Below, in pieces: positions 9,791-18,900 of a stretch of 56,919 nucleotides of DNA. The notes beneath the pieces are model-generated. The model was not told the DNA's origin. It did no database searches and was given only the letters and a program-made list of their open reading frames with translations. This stretch comes from Bacillota bacterium. Lineage in GTDB: Bacteria > Bacillota > Clostridia > Clostridiales > Clostridiaceae. The DNA is taken from positions 1 to 56,919 of the forward strand of contig JAUZPN010000002.1 in NCBI GenBank assembly GCA_030705885.1, written 5' to 3'. The first letter of the stretch is position 1. The number at the start of each line of letters is the position of its first letter. Position numbers and translations under genes: made by a program.

Positions 9791-10187
9791 ATGCAAAGAA
9801 TAAAAAGCTAAACTTTTTAATATAATCCAGAAAATTTTTAAAATTGCTGTTGATTTTGAAATTGAAATATAATTTAACTATTTTCTTAACTACAGGAAAA
9901 GCAGCATATTTAAGCCTTCTTTCTTGGCCTTTTTTATCCTTTAGTTTTTGAGATGTAATTATTGGAATATATATTATAGTATAAATTTAAAATCTTTATA
10001 TTTTCTTTATATTTTTTCTATAAATTTCATACATTTTATATTCTATATTTTTAAGTATATAATCCGAAAATTCTAATACATACCACCTTCTGAAGAATTT
10101 TACAAGCATGGATATTTTCCTTGGTGAAATGTAAGAATTTTATTGAATTATACGTATTGTAAGAGTTATATAATTGGAGGCTTTAAA
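9791..10187. other. Intergenic region between divergent sugar and ABC-transporter loci, with an imperfect palindrome
   Basis: No gene is supported here. At 10068-10140 the arms AAATTCT..TACAT..CACC and GGTG..ATGTA.AGAATTT can pair with small bulges, giving a long hairpin or dyad about 50 nt upstream of the ABC ATPase start at 10188. It could be an operator or leader structure for that operon. A lysine-rich open stretch on the minus strand (about 9791-9985) has no start codon and is probably chance or a remnant. Confidence 0.3.
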
Positions 10188-10856
10188 ATGATAGAATTAA
10201 AAAATGTATGGAAAAACTTCAAGATGGAGAATACAGAACATAAGGTGCTTAAAGATATTAATCTTACTATTGATGAGGGAGAATTTATTACTATAATGGG
10301 ACCTTCAGGAGGTGGAAAATCAACACTTTTATATATTTTGTCCATGCTGGATACCGTAAGTTCAGGAGAATTCAGCTTTGATGGAAAAATAATAGACTTA
10401 AAAAGGGAAAAAGAGGTAGAGAATATAAGACAAAAAAATATAGGACTTATTTTTCAAAATTCAAATTTAATAGCAAGCTTAACTCCTTTGGAAAACCTGC
10501 TTTTAGCCATGAACAGCAGGGCAGGAAAAAGAGAAAAGAAGGAAAAGTGCCAGGAGTTATTAAACATGGTAGGACTTCTGCAAAAGAAAAATGCAAAGGT
10601 AACAACTCTTTCAGGAGGAGAAGCTCAGAGGGTAGCTGTAGTAAGAGCACTTGTAAACAATCCAAGGTTTATATTCTGCGATGAACCTACAGGTGCTTTG
10701 AATTCTGAAAACGGGAGCAGAGTAGTAGAATTATTATTAAAAGTAAAGGAAAATACGGGCTGCTCAATAGTCATAGTGACCCATGATGAAAGTATAGGAA
10801 AATTAGGAGAGAGAAGATTTTTCTTGAAGGATGGTGTTTTAAATGAATTGGTTTAA
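10188..10856 (+). CDS. ABC transporter ATPase, MacB/BceA/SalX family
   Basis: Cytoplasmic ATPase of 222 residues. Walker A is GPSGGGKST near residue 37. The Q-loop is LIFQNSNL, the signature LSGGEAQRVAVVRAL and Walker B IFCDEPTGAL. The family energises export or sensing of peptides, lipids or antimicrobials with an FtsX-type permease. The ATG at 10188 has GGAGG and opens on the usual MIELKNVWKNF; an upstream in-frame ATG at 10143 has no site. The end overlaps the permease start by 14 nt. Linkage to a two-component system suggests a peptide-antibiotic detoxification module. Confidence 0.88.
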   Translation: MIELKNVWKNFKMENTEHKVLKDINLTIDEGEFITIMGPSGGGKSTLLYILSMLDTVSSGEFSFDGKIIDLKREKEVENIRQKNIGLIFQNSNLIASLTPLENLLLAMNSRAGKREKKEKCQELLNMVGLLQKKNAKVTTLSGGEAQRVAVVRALVNNPRFIFCDEPTGALNSENGSRVVELLLKVKENTGCSIVIVTHDESIGKLGERRFFLKDGVLNELV

Positions 10857-13158
10857 TTTATTTAAAACCTATAACTTGAAGAACTTCAAGAAAGAAAAAC
10901 TGATACTATTATTTACTGTGCTTTCTATTTTCATTACTGCAACTTTATCTCTTGTGGTTCCAATACTTTCAGAAAATATGAGTAGATACAATGAGAAGAG
11001 CTTTACTCAGGCTAATGGAGGAACTTTGTTTGTAAAAGCAGATTTTAAGTCTGAGGCTTTTGATGAAGAACTAGATAAACTAAAAGGTGAAGGCTGCACT
11101 GTAACTTATAAAAAAATTAATTCGGCTTTTTTTATTAAAACTAGTGGTGGCAAATTTTATGGAAGACTTATTTCTGGAGAGCCTGGATTAAAGCAGGATG
11201 AGATTATACTTGGAGCTTCCATGGCAAAGAATCTTGGAGTAAAAGCAGGTGACAGGATTAATATAAAAGATACTGATGGAACCAAAACTTATACTGTTAA
11301 AAAAATAGAAAGTATCCCTGAAGGACTTACCAATGATGAAACTATAATAGGTTATGGAAAAATTGGCGGTGAGCTTTCCTATGGAGATTTAGTGTATATA
11401 AAAGGAAATATTGATGGAGATGTGCTTAAAAAGAGATTAAAAGTGAGGGAAGATGGCTTTAGCTATAGCTCTGTAAAGGATAAAAAGCAGGAGCTTGAAA
11501 ACAGTACGAAACAGCAGATTGCTTCCTTTGGTATACTTACTACTATGGGATATATACTGTCCTCAGCAGTAATAATAACTACTTCTATTATGCTCATTAT
11601 AAGGCGGAAAAGGGATATATCTATAATGAAACTTTTGTCCATAAAAAATAAAGCTATTAAAAATGCAATGAGGATGGAATTATCTGTTATTATTTTGGCT
11701 CCAGTGATTTTAGCTGTCATAGCAGCAATTTTTATATCAAAATATATACTAATAGTGAACTATATACCTGAAGGTATCACACTTACAGAGCAATTTAAAA
11801 TTCTAACAGAAGGCATGCTTATGAATATTATCTTTTTTGAGATATTTTCAAACCTACCTCTTTTAATTATAAATGATTTTAAAGGCATATGGCTCTTAAG
11901 AGAAAATGAAGAAAAGAGCAGTATCATAAAGAAGAGGATATTCATATATCTAGCAATATTAATTCCAATTGTACTTTTTATTTACTCAGTTTTTATAGGG
12001 AACTCCTTAAATGTAGCTACTTCTTTAGGAATAATATTTGTAATCATGCTGTTTGTAGTAGTAAGCTCCCTGTTAATAAAAATTTTTTCATCCATACATT
12101 ATACAAATAAATTTTTTATGTATTCCTTCAAGAATATAAAGAAAAATTTTTTGACTTTTGTACTTTTAATAGTAAGTTTTTCTATTACACTAATGTTTTT
12201 AATGATTTCTATGAATTTAAATAAGAACGTAAAGGATAGTATGCATAAAACACTGAATAATTCTTTGCCATACAATTATATGGCAGCTAAAAAAGATAAT
12301 TTGGATATAGAAGAAATACTTAATGAAAGAAAAAGTGGTGTAGAAGGTTATAATATATATTATATTTCTAATGCCAAGGTACTGAATGAGGGGATAGAAT
12401 CCAGAGCTGTGATGTTAAATGAAGTGAAAAGTCAGGATTTTAGTCTTGGAGTAAAAATGGTAAGTGGAGAAAAACTTTTTCAGGGTGAAGAGGGCTGTTT
12501 GATTACTTCAAAATACCAAAAACAAAATAACTTAAAAATTGGTGATATGCTTCATATTTCATATGAGGACAAGGTTATAGATATAAAAATAAAAGGTGTT
12601 TACGATAATTCTATAATAAATAGTATGGCAATATTGCTTCCGTATAAAGGCTACAGCAGTATTCAACAGTTTTATATCAAAGCTTCTAAGGGGAACTGGA
12701 TGGACAAATTGGGAGATAATCCTGTTGTAGCTATAGATACCTTAGGAAGTGCACTTTCTGCATATGTAGCTAAATTTACAAATATATTTAGAATGCTTTC
12801 TGTTATGGTTATATTTGCTTCTTTAATATTTAATATAAATCTTCTAAACATAACATTTATAGAAGAAAGAAAAGAAGAAACAATAATACGGGCTTTAGGG
12901 ATAGGAAAAGGCTTTATATCCAAGGTGTATTTATTAAAAGGAATTATACTAGGTGTAGTTTCCTGCATTTTGGCCTATGGATTTTATATATTGGTTTCAA
13001 AACTACTTCTTACACTGATGGGAGTGACTGCGGTATATTCTATAAGTGATATACTTATATTGATAGCCTGCAGCGCTGCTTTAATTACAGTTACTTTCAT
13101 ATATCCTTTTATAAAAATGAAAAAGTATGCTTCTTATGAATTTTTAAGAGAGAATTAG
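10843..13158 (+). CDS. FtsX-like ABC transporter permease
   Basis: Membrane permease of 771 residues. TM1 is at about 18-38. A first extracytoplasmic domain runs from about 50 to 220, followed by several TM segments (about 225-430) and a second extracytoplasmic domain (about 465-630). Three C-terminal TM segments make up the FtsX core. This two-domain, roughly eight-to-ten TM plan fits large MacB/LolE or bacitracin-type permeases. It overlaps the ATPase gene, and the stop is followed within 30 nt by the response regulator. The substrate is unknown; a cell-wall-active peptide is the best guess from context. Confidence 0.83.
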   Translation: MNWFNLFKTYNLKNFKKEKLILLFTVLSIFITATLSLVVPILSENMSRYNEKSFTQANGGTLFVKADFKSEAFDEELDKLKGEGCTVTYKKINSAFFIKTSGGKFYGRLISGEPGLKQDEIILGASMAKNLGVKAGDRINIKDTDGTKTYTVKKIESIPEGLTNDETIIGYGKIGGELSYGDLVYIKGNIDGDVLKKRLKVREDGFSYSSVKDKKQELENSTKQQIASFGILTTMGYILSSAVIITTSIMLIIRRKRDISIMKLLSIKNKAIKNAMRMELSVIILAPVILAVIAAIFISKYILIVNYIPEGITLTEQFKILTEGMLMNIIFFEIFSNLPLLIINDFKGIWLLRENEEKSSIIKKRIFIYLAILIPIVLFIYSVFIGNSLNVATSLGIIFVIMLFVVVSSLLIKIFSSIHYTNKFFMYSFKNIKKNFLTFVLLIVSFSITLMFLMISMNLNKNVKDSMHKTLNNSLPYNYMAAKKDNLDIEEILNERKSGVEGYNIYYISNAKVLNEGIESRAVMLNEVKSQDFSLGVKMVSGEKLFQGEEGCLITSKYQKQNNLKIGDMLHISYEDKVIDIKIKGVYDNSIINSMAILLPYKGYSSIQQFYIKASKGNWMDKLGDNPVVAIDTLGSALSAYVAKFTNIFRMLSVMVIFASLIFNINLLNITFIEERKEETIIRALGIGKGFISKVYLLKGIILGVVSCILAYGFYILVSKLLLTLMGVTAVYSISDILILIACSAALITVTFIYPFIKMKKYASYEFLREN

Positions 13159-13171
13159 AGTGGTATAATTA

Positions 13172-13873
13172 ATGTGGGTGATGATTGTGAATAATATATT
13201 GATAATAGACGATGATACAGATATAAGGGAAATGCTTGAAAATTATTTTTCAAGAGAAGGCTACAGCACTTTTTCTGCTTGCAATGGTGAAGAAGGGTTA
13301 ATTCTAGCAAAAAGTGCTGATCCTTCAGTAGTTCTTCTAGATGTGATGATGCCTAAGATGGATGGGTACACTATGCTGTCCAAGCTCAGGGAATTCAGCA
13401 ATGTTCCTGTTATTCTGCTTACAGCCAAGGGAGAACAGCTTGATAAGATTAAAGGCTTCACAAAAGGCTGCGATGACTATATAGTTAAGCCTTTTGATTT
13501 TACAGAGTTATCTCTAAGAATTTCAGCAATACTAAGAAGGACCGGAAAATCAAATGTAAATGAGGAAAGCACTATATATGTAAAAGATTTAGAGATAGAT
13601 CCATTGGAGCACAGGGTGCAGAAGTGCGGAGAAGAAATAATACTCACTCCTAAAGAATTTGATATATTATATACTCTGGCTTCAAACAAAGGAAGAGTTT
13701 ATTCCACAAGGACGCTGTATGAACTTATATGGAAGGACACATTTTTAGAGAATGATAATAGCGTGATAACTCACATAAGAAATTTAAGAGATAAGCTTGG
13801 TGACAGAGTAAAGGAAGGCAGATATATAAAAACTATATGGGGAATGGGGTATAAAATTGAAAAGGATTGTTAG
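13172..13873 (+). CDS. OmpR-family response regulator
   Basis: DNA-binding response regulator of about 230 residues. The receiver has NNILIIDDDTD, acceptor Asp in VVLLDVMMPKMDG, and LLTAKG and YIVKPFD. A winged-helix Trans_reg_C domain follows (about 130-230; LTPKEFDILYTLASN and HIRNLRDKLGD). Three starts are possible (13172 ATG, 13181 ATG, 13187 GTG). Homologous proteins usually begin at NNILIIDDD, and GGGTGA sits just before the GTG, so the last may be the true one. Its end overlaps the kinase start by 17 nt. It likely controls the adjacent ABC transporter. Confidence 0.88.
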   Translation: MWVMIVNNILIIDDDTDIREMLENYFSREGYSTFSACNGEEGLILAKSADPSVVLLDVMMPKMDGYTMLSKLREFSNVPVILLTAKGEQLDKIKGFTKGCDDYIVKPFDFTELSLRISAILRRTGKSNVNEESTIYVKDLEIDPLEHRVQKCGEEIILTPKEFDILYTLASNKGRVYSTRTLYELIWKDTFLENDNSVITHIRNLRDKLGDRVKEGRYIKTIWGMGYKIEKDC

Positions 13874-15230
13874 TCTCAGAGCTGAATTAGTTATAATAGC
13901 TGCATTAACAATAGTTTTTTCATTTTTCGTAGGAATGATAGCAAAAGGTTTTGGTGTAGCAAGTTACAGCAAAAGCCCTGATTATAGAATGAATTATATT
14001 TATTCTGGTGGTGTAGCACCTGTTGAAAAAAAACTAAAAAAAGAGAACATGTCAGATCCCATAGAACTTCAAAAATTTTTAGATAAAGAAGGTTCTTTTG
14101 AAATTGGATATAACTTGTGTATCACAGATAGTGAAGGCAATGTAATTGCTGCTAGCAATAAAGATGTAAAGAAAATTGACAGAGATAAAATTCAGGCTGG
14201 CGGCAGGCATTATGCAGTATCACCTGATAACAATGAAGGAAGTTTTAAAGTAGATGGCTGTGATTATCTTAAAGAAGGTTATTATTTGTATTATTCATAT
14301 CTTGGCTATGGTAAAGACGATCAATTAGCTGCATTATGGGCTTTAGTTGGTTTTGTAATCTTATTTCTTATTTTAATATGGAGAAGAGTATCCTATATTT
14401 CCAGGATGAAATCTGCAGTAAATAACATTGCAGAAGGGAATCTAAGCTACAGAGTCCCACTGAAATATAGGGATGAGCTCAGAGAATTGGCAGAAGGAAT
14501 TAATTATATGGCATCTGAACTTGAAAATGAAGAGAAAAAAAGAAATGAGTTTTTAACTAATATATCTCATGATCTAAGGACTCCTCTTACCACAATTTTA
14601 GGTTATATAGATATGATAAAGAAGGAAAAATATGATTCTAAAGAAGAAATGGCTAAATATATAAATGTTATGGAAAGGAAGGGAGTATTCTTAAGAAAGA
14701 TGCTGGAGGACTTTTTTCAGTATTCAAAACTTGCATCTAAAGACATAGAACTTAATTTTAGCAGAATAGAGTTAAATGAGGTGGGAAGACAGGTGTTTGA
14801 AGATGAATGCACAGCCTTTGAAGAAAAAAGGTTAAAACTCAGTCTTAAGCTGTCACAAGAGCCTATTTATACTGAAGTTGATCAGGAACTTTTCATAAGA
14901 GCCATAAGTAATCTTATAAGCAATGCATTAAAATATTCCAAGGCAGATACTACAGTTATGATAAATGTTTCAGGGCAAAAGCTTAATAATTTAAGCTATG
15001 GAGTTTTTTCTATAAGCAATGTTCCGAAAGAGCCTATATCCAAAGAAGAACTTATAAGTTTTTTTGAAAGGCTGTATAAAAAAGATAAAGCAAGACATGA
15101 GGAAGGAAGCGGTTTAGGTTTATCAATTGTAAAAGATATTGTTGAGCTTCATGGAGGAAATGTTAAAGGAACAATTGAAGGGGAAAGATTAATAATTAAA
15201 ATTAATGTAAAAATAAATTATACACAATGA
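13857..15230 (+). CDS. Sensor histidine kinase with HAMP domain
   Basis: Membrane kinase of 457 residues. TM1 lies at about 7-29 and TM2 at about 160-180 (LWALVGFVILFLILIW). Between them is an extracytoplasmic sensing region of about 130 residues. HAMP comes next, then the HisKA motif NISHDLRTPLTTILGYID (phosphoacceptor His near 239) and a HATPase with NLISNALKYS and GSGLGLSIVKDIVELHGG. Partner of the regulator at 13172-13873. The sensor region is longer than in BceS-type intramembrane kinases, so it may detect a ligand directly. Confidence 0.87.
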   Translation: MKRIVSLRAELVIIAALTIVFSFFVGMIAKGFGVASYSKSPDYRMNYIYSGGVAPVEKKLKKENMSDPIELQKFLDKEGSFEIGYNLCITDSEGNVIAASNKDVKKIDRDKIQAGGRHYAVSPDNNEGSFKVDGCDYLKEGYYLYYSYLGYGKDDQLAALWALVGFVILFLILIWRRVSYISRMKSAVNNIAEGNLSYRVPLKYRDELRELAEGINYMASELENEEKKRNEFLTNISHDLRTPLTTILGYIDMIKKEKYDSKEEMAKYINVMERKGVFLRKMLEDFFQYSKLASKDIELNFSRIELNEVGRQVFEDECTAFEEKRLKLSLKLSQEPIYTEVDQELFIRAISNLISNALKYSKADTTVMINVSGQKLNNLSYGVFSISNVPKEPISKEELISFFERLYKKDKARHEEGSGLGLSIVKDIVELHGGNVKGTIEGERLIIKINVKINYTQ

Positions 15231-15862
15231 ATGGAGTACAAAAGGGAATGGATGTTAATGTTTTTATTATTTTATTAAAGTATATGGAAATAATTACCCT
15301 TATTTTTATTATCATAATTTTTGTATTAGTCAACTTATATCCACTTTTAGTTTATAAGTCTCCTGTAACAAAATTAAAAAGGTATAGATTTGATGTGATA
15401 ATTATTTTAGGCTTTCCTGCATTACAGGATGGGAAGATTTCTCCGATAATGAGAGAAAGAGTTATAAAAGCAGTTGAATTATTTAATAAGGGATACGCTA
15501 ATAATATTATATGTTCGGGTGAAGGAGTCTATAATAAATATATTGAAGCAGATGTTATGGCTAACTTTGCAGAATCATTAGGTATTCCAAATAGTTGTTT
15601 AATTAAAGAGGATAAATCAAAAAATACATATCAAAATATACAAAACTCAATAAAGATAATGGAAGGTAAAAATTGGTCATCAGCACTGGTAGTAACTTCT
15701 CCTTGGCATTTAAGACGTGCTAACTATTTTTTATCAAAATTCAATATCACATATCAAATGGAAAAATCGTACTATCCAAAAGAATTCTCTTATCTTTATA
15801 TTATTGCTATATATATGTGGGAAAATTATGTAATGACCAAAACTAAGATAAAAAAACACTAA
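15227..15862 (+). CDS. DUF218 (YdcF/ElyC/SanA-like) membrane protein
   Basis: Product of up to 211 residues with one N-terminal TM segment (about 10-36) and a DUF218 domain. Family marks include VIIILGFPALQDGKIS, RVIKAVELFNKG, IICSGEG, EDKSKNTYQNIQNS and VVTSPWHLRRA. DUF218 proteins are linked to cell-envelope or peptidoglycan-precursor metabolism, but the reaction is not settled. The ATG overlaps the kinase stop (ATGA), implying coupling. A second ATG at 15248 is possible. As the fifth gene of this operon it fits an envelope-stress role. Confidence 0.75.
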   Translation: MNGVQKGMDVNVFIILLKYMEIITLIFIIIIFVLVNLYPLLVYKSPVTKLKRYRFDVIIILGFPALQDGKISPIMRERVIKAVELFNKGYANNIICSGEGVYNKYIEADVMANFAESLGIPNSCLIKEDKSKNTYQNIQNSIKIMEGKNWSSALVVTSPWHLRRANYFLSKFNITYQMEKSYYPKEFSYLYIIAIYMWENYVMTKTKIKKH

Positions 15863-16013
15863 TGCTATACTGTTGAGTGGGGTAATAAAATATTAGCTGT
15901 ATATGTTTGAATAATATTATTATATGTGTTAATATAATTGTAATTATATATTTACAGCTAGTTATCAGCTGTTTATCGGTTGAACAAATTTTTATTTGAT
16001 TTCAAGAGAATCT

Positions 16014-16062
16014 GACTTTTGGGGTGGAAAGTCCTTATTGGACTATCCACCTTTTTATTTTT
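16014..16062 (+). promoter_or_regulatory. Leader terminator with competing anti-terminator pairing (candidate attenuator)
   Basis: Arms GGTGGAAAGTCC (16023-16034) and GGACTATCCACC (16040-16051) form a 12-bp stem with one mismatch, followed by TTTTTATTTTT (16052-16062). The antiporter's ribosome binding site (AAGGAGGG, 16063-16070) begins at the next base, so no promoter fits between them and all transcripts must pass this terminator. GACTTT at 16014-16019 can pair with AAAGTC at 16028-16033 and so disrupt the stem. The 150-nt leader upstream is AU-rich, with long pairing arms (AGCTGTATATG near 15894 with ATATTTACAGCT near 15950). I cannot assign a known riboswitch class. Confidence 0.6.
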
Positions 16063-16074
16063 AAGGAGGGAATT

Positions 16075-17253
16075 ATGGAAAAAACATTATTGAGCATTGT
16101 ATTAATTCTCATTTTTACTAAGATAGGAGGAATAATAAGCAGAAAATTAAAAATGCCAGAAGTTCTCGGAGCATTAATTTCTGGAGTTATACTTGGACCT
16201 GTTGTATTGAATATTGTACAGTATGATAATAATATTAAGCTGCTTGCAAATCTTGGAGTGATTATGCTGATGTTTCTAGCAGGTCTTGAAACCAATGTAG
16301 AAGAGTTTAAAAAATCAGGGCTGTCTGCATTTATAATAGCAGTAGCTGGTATAATACTTCCACTTGTTTTAGGAACCATAAGTGCATATATGTTTTTTAA
16401 TAATTTTTGGGAGAATTTATTTGTAGGTGTTATTTTGACTGCAACAAGTGTGAGTATTACAGTGGAGACTCTTAAAGAACTTGGAAAACTTAATACAAGA
16501 TCAGGAATAAATATTCTTGGAGCAGCAGTAATTGATGATGTTTTAGGACTTATACTTATATCTGTAGTTTTAGCTGTAGCTCAAACTTCCAGCTCAAATT
16601 CAGGAAGCTTGGGGGTATTATCAATTTTATATGTTTTGGTTAAAATTGTTTTGTTTTGTATTCTTTCAATAGTAGGAGTTATTTATATACCTAAAATTTT
16701 AAATAAATTTAGTGAGTATACAAAACCAGGTAGAGAACTGCTTACTTTTTCTATAGCCTTTGCTATATTAATTGCATTTATTGCTGAAGAATTGGGAATA
16801 GCATCTATAACTGGTGCATATATAGCTGGACTTATACTTTCATCGCTTACCCATAAGGAGTATCTGGAGAGAAATGTGAAGGCAATTTCATCAGGCTTTT
16901 TATCGCTGATATTTTTTGCAAGTGTTGGAATTGAATCAAATTTAAAGGGAATTAATTTAGAAGTGATTTATATTACCTTGACCATGTTTATTATAGCTGT
17001 TGTGGGAAAAATAATAGGCTGCGGCGGGGCTGCAAAGCTGTTAAAAATGACTACAAGTGAATCAATTCAGATTGGAACAGGTATGATTTCCAGGGGAGAG
17101 GTTGCTATAATTACTGCCAATATTGGACTACAAAAAGGAATAATTTCAGAAGAAATATTTCTTCCTACATTAATTGTTGTAATATTGACTACTATTATAA
17201 CACCTATTTTGCTTAAATTAGCATTTTCGCATAGAATCGAAAAAAGTGTTTAG
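16075..17253 (+). CDS. CPA2-family cation:proton antiporter (KefB/NapA type)
   Basis: Integral membrane protein of 392 residues with about 12 TM segments. It has the Na_H_Exchanger fold: LKMPEVLGALISGVILGP near the start, LANLGVIMLMFLAGLETN, TATSVSITVETLKELGKL, and GAAVIDDVLGLILIS with the paired acidic residues typical of electrogenic exchangers. No C-terminal TrkA-N/RCK domain is present, so it is NapA-like rather than KefC-like. The ATG at 16075 has a perfect AAGGAGG site; the open frame back to 16024 runs through the terminator hairpin and is not used. Expression is probably controlled by the leader attenuator. Confidence 0.87.
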   Translation: MEKTLLSIVLILIFTKIGGIISRKLKMPEVLGALISGVILGPVVLNIVQYDNNIKLLANLGVIMLMFLAGLETNVEEFKKSGLSAFIIAVAGIILPLVLGTISAYMFFNNFWENLFVGVILTATSVSITVETLKELGKLNTRSGINILGAAVIDDVLGLILISVVLAVAQTSSSNSGSLGVLSILYVLVKIVLFCILSIVGVIYIPKILNKFSEYTKPGRELLTFSIAFAILIAFIAEELGIASITGAYIAGLILSSLTHKEYLERNVKAISSGFLSLIFFASVGIESNLKGINLEVIYITLTMFIIAVVGKIIGCGGAAKLLKMTTSESIQIGTGMISRGEVAIITANIGLQKGIISEEIFLPTLIVVILTTIITPILLKLAFSHRIEKSV

Positions 17254-17393
17254 AAATTAAACTTATATTGATTAAACAAAATATAAAAAGCTGATATAGG
17301 AATACTTGCATAATGATATATGTAAAACAATAAACATATTTTTATTCTTATTCACATAGTAATTATTGTAGTAATATGTTTTAGGAGATAAAT

Positions 17394-18728
17394 ATGCCAA
17401 CAGGAAGTTTAAAAGTTCAGGCTTTTGAAGGAGATACGTATAAACCTATAGAAAATGCTAAAGTTACTATATTAGGTGTGAGCAATAAAAATGTTACACA
17501 AAATGCTGCAACAGATTCTTCAGGTGTTACAAGGGAAATTGAGCTTGATGCTCCGCCAATGCAATATTCAGAAGTACCAAGTAAAAACATTCCATATAGT
17601 CTTTATGATGTTATGATTGAAGCTCCAGGATATAATAATCTTGTTATAAGGGGATCACAAATTTATCCTGAACGTGTTGCACTTCAGGATTGCAGACTTC
17701 AAAAGACTGGAATGAGACAGGGGCAAATGCAGGAAATTATTGTGCCCGCCAATACTTTGGTAGGTGATTTTCCACCAAAGATTCCGGAAAGCCCAATTAA
17801 AATACCTGAGCAGGAAGGAAGCGGTTTTGTTGTCTTAGATCAAGCAGTAGTACCTGAATTTATAGTTGTGCATGCAGGGGCACCAAACAATACTTCAGCA
17901 GCAAATTATACTATAAGATATAAAGATTATATTAAAAATGTTGCATCTAGTGAAATATTTTCAACTTGGCCTGAAAGTACTATAAGGGCAAATGTGTATT
18001 GCATTAATTCCTTTACACTAAATAGAGTATTTACAGAATGGTATAGAAATAAGGGTAAAAATTTCACAGTTACTAATTCTACAGCTTATGACCAGGCGTT
18101 TAGCTATGGAAGGACTATATATGCCAATATAAGCAGAATTGTAGATGAATTATTTACAACATATGTTAAAAGACCAGGCGTAAAGCAGCCACTATTAACA
18201 CAATACTGTGATGGGATAAATGTACAGTGTCCTGGATGGCTTACACAATGGGGCAGTAAGTATTTAGGAGATAAGGGATACGTTCCATATAATATACTTA
18301 CACATTTTTATGGTACTAATTTAAGTTTATCTACAGCTCCAAAGGTATCAGGTATTCCTTCATCATATCCAGGATATTCACTTGGTATAGGGTCAAGCGG
18401 ACTGCCAGTAAGAAATATACAGACATATTTAAATGTTATCTCAAATAACTATCCGGCTATACCTAAATTGAGAGTAGATGGTTTGTATGGAACAAGTACA
18501 AAAAATGCAGTAGCTGCTTTTCAAAGAATTTTTAATCTTTATCCTACTGGTGTGGTAAATTACCCTACTTGGTATAGAATTTCTGATATTTATACAGCAG
18601 TTAGTAAAATAGGGGAATCTAGATACAGAAATAATTATAGAAAAAATATATTTATTCCACCAGTGCCCTTCAATTATCGTGAAGAAAATATACCAAGTGT
18701 ATCTTATTATGAAGATGAAAATGATTAA
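17394..18728 (+). CDS. sleC: SleC-like spore cortex-lytic protein
   Basis: Product of 444 residues, close to the length of clostridial SleC. The N-terminal region (MPTGSLKVQAFEGDTYKPIE) is the SleC pro-domain type. The central region (about 160-320) contains a SpoIID-like lytic transglycosylase text with INSFTLNRVFTEWYRNKGK. The C-terminal region (about 335-405) is a peptidoglycan-binding repeat (LPVRNIQTYLNVI, DGLYGTSTKNAVAAFQ). SleC is stored as a zymogen in the spore and degrades cortex during germination after cleavage by Csp proteases. No signal peptide is expected in the mother-cell-made form. No csp genes are in the window. Clostridia often carry several paralogues, so the exact orthologue is uncertain. 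Confidence 0.8.
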   Translation: MPTGSLKVQAFEGDTYKPIENAKVTILGVSNKNVTQNAATDSSGVTREIELDAPPMQYSEVPSKNIPYSLYDVMIEAPGYNNLVIRGSQIYPERVALQDCRLQKTGMRQGQMQEIIVPANTLVGDFPPKIPESPIKIPEQEGSGFVVLDQAVVPEFIVVHAGAPNNTSAANYTIRYKDYIKNVASSEIFSTWPESTIRANVYCINSFTLNRVFTEWYRNKGKNFTVTNSTAYDQAFSYGRTIYANISRIVDELFTTYVKRPGVKQPLLTQYCDGINVQCPGWLTQWGSKYLGDKGYVPYNILTHFYGTNLSLSTAPKVSGIPSSYPGYSLGIGSSGLPVRNIQTYLNVISNNYPAIPKLRVDGLYGTSTKNAVAAFQRIFNLYPTGVVNYPTWYRISDIYTAVSKIGESRYRNNYRKNIFIPPVPFNYREENIPSVSYYEDEND

Positions 18729-18766
18729 TAACAGTATCTTATGGGAATTTTTTTGATGGTTATTAT

Positions 18767-18802
18767 AAAAATACTCTCCTCGGCAATGAGGTGAGTATTT
18801 TT
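18767..18802. terminator. Bidirectional terminator between sleC and the hydrogenase genes
   Basis: Arms AAAAATACTCTCCTC and GAGGTGAGTATTTTT form a 15-bp stem with one mismatch around a 6-nt loop. There is a T-run on either strand. It lies 38 nt past the sleC stop and about 100 nt past the convergent hydrogenase large-subunit stop, so it can serve both. Confidence 0.75.
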
Positions 18803-18900
18803 AATGATTTTCTTCCTATTGTAAGAAAATCTTAATTTATAGATTCTCTTAAATACAAAGAAAATTATCTATATTTGAACTTTGATATCTGAATTTTAAA

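Noticed and set aside
9791-9985. Minus-strand open stretch with lysine-rich protein-like text
   Set aside because: No start codon or ribosome binding site; could be a decayed gene end but cannot be supported.
15863-16013. Fluoride, sodium or c-di-AMP riboswitch before the antiporter
   Set aside because: I looked for their conserved cores and did not find them; only the terminator and its competing pairing can be supported.
17286-17340. Sporulation (sigma G or E type) promoter before the SleC-like gene
   Set aside because: GCATA and CATAATGA/CATATT-like boxes exist, but none has the right spacing for sigma E, G or K as I know the consensuses.
18822-18849. Second hairpin (AAGAAAATCT / AGATTCTCTT) as hydrogenase terminator
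   Set aside because: No T-tract on the minus strand; the bidirectional stem at 18767 is the better terminator.
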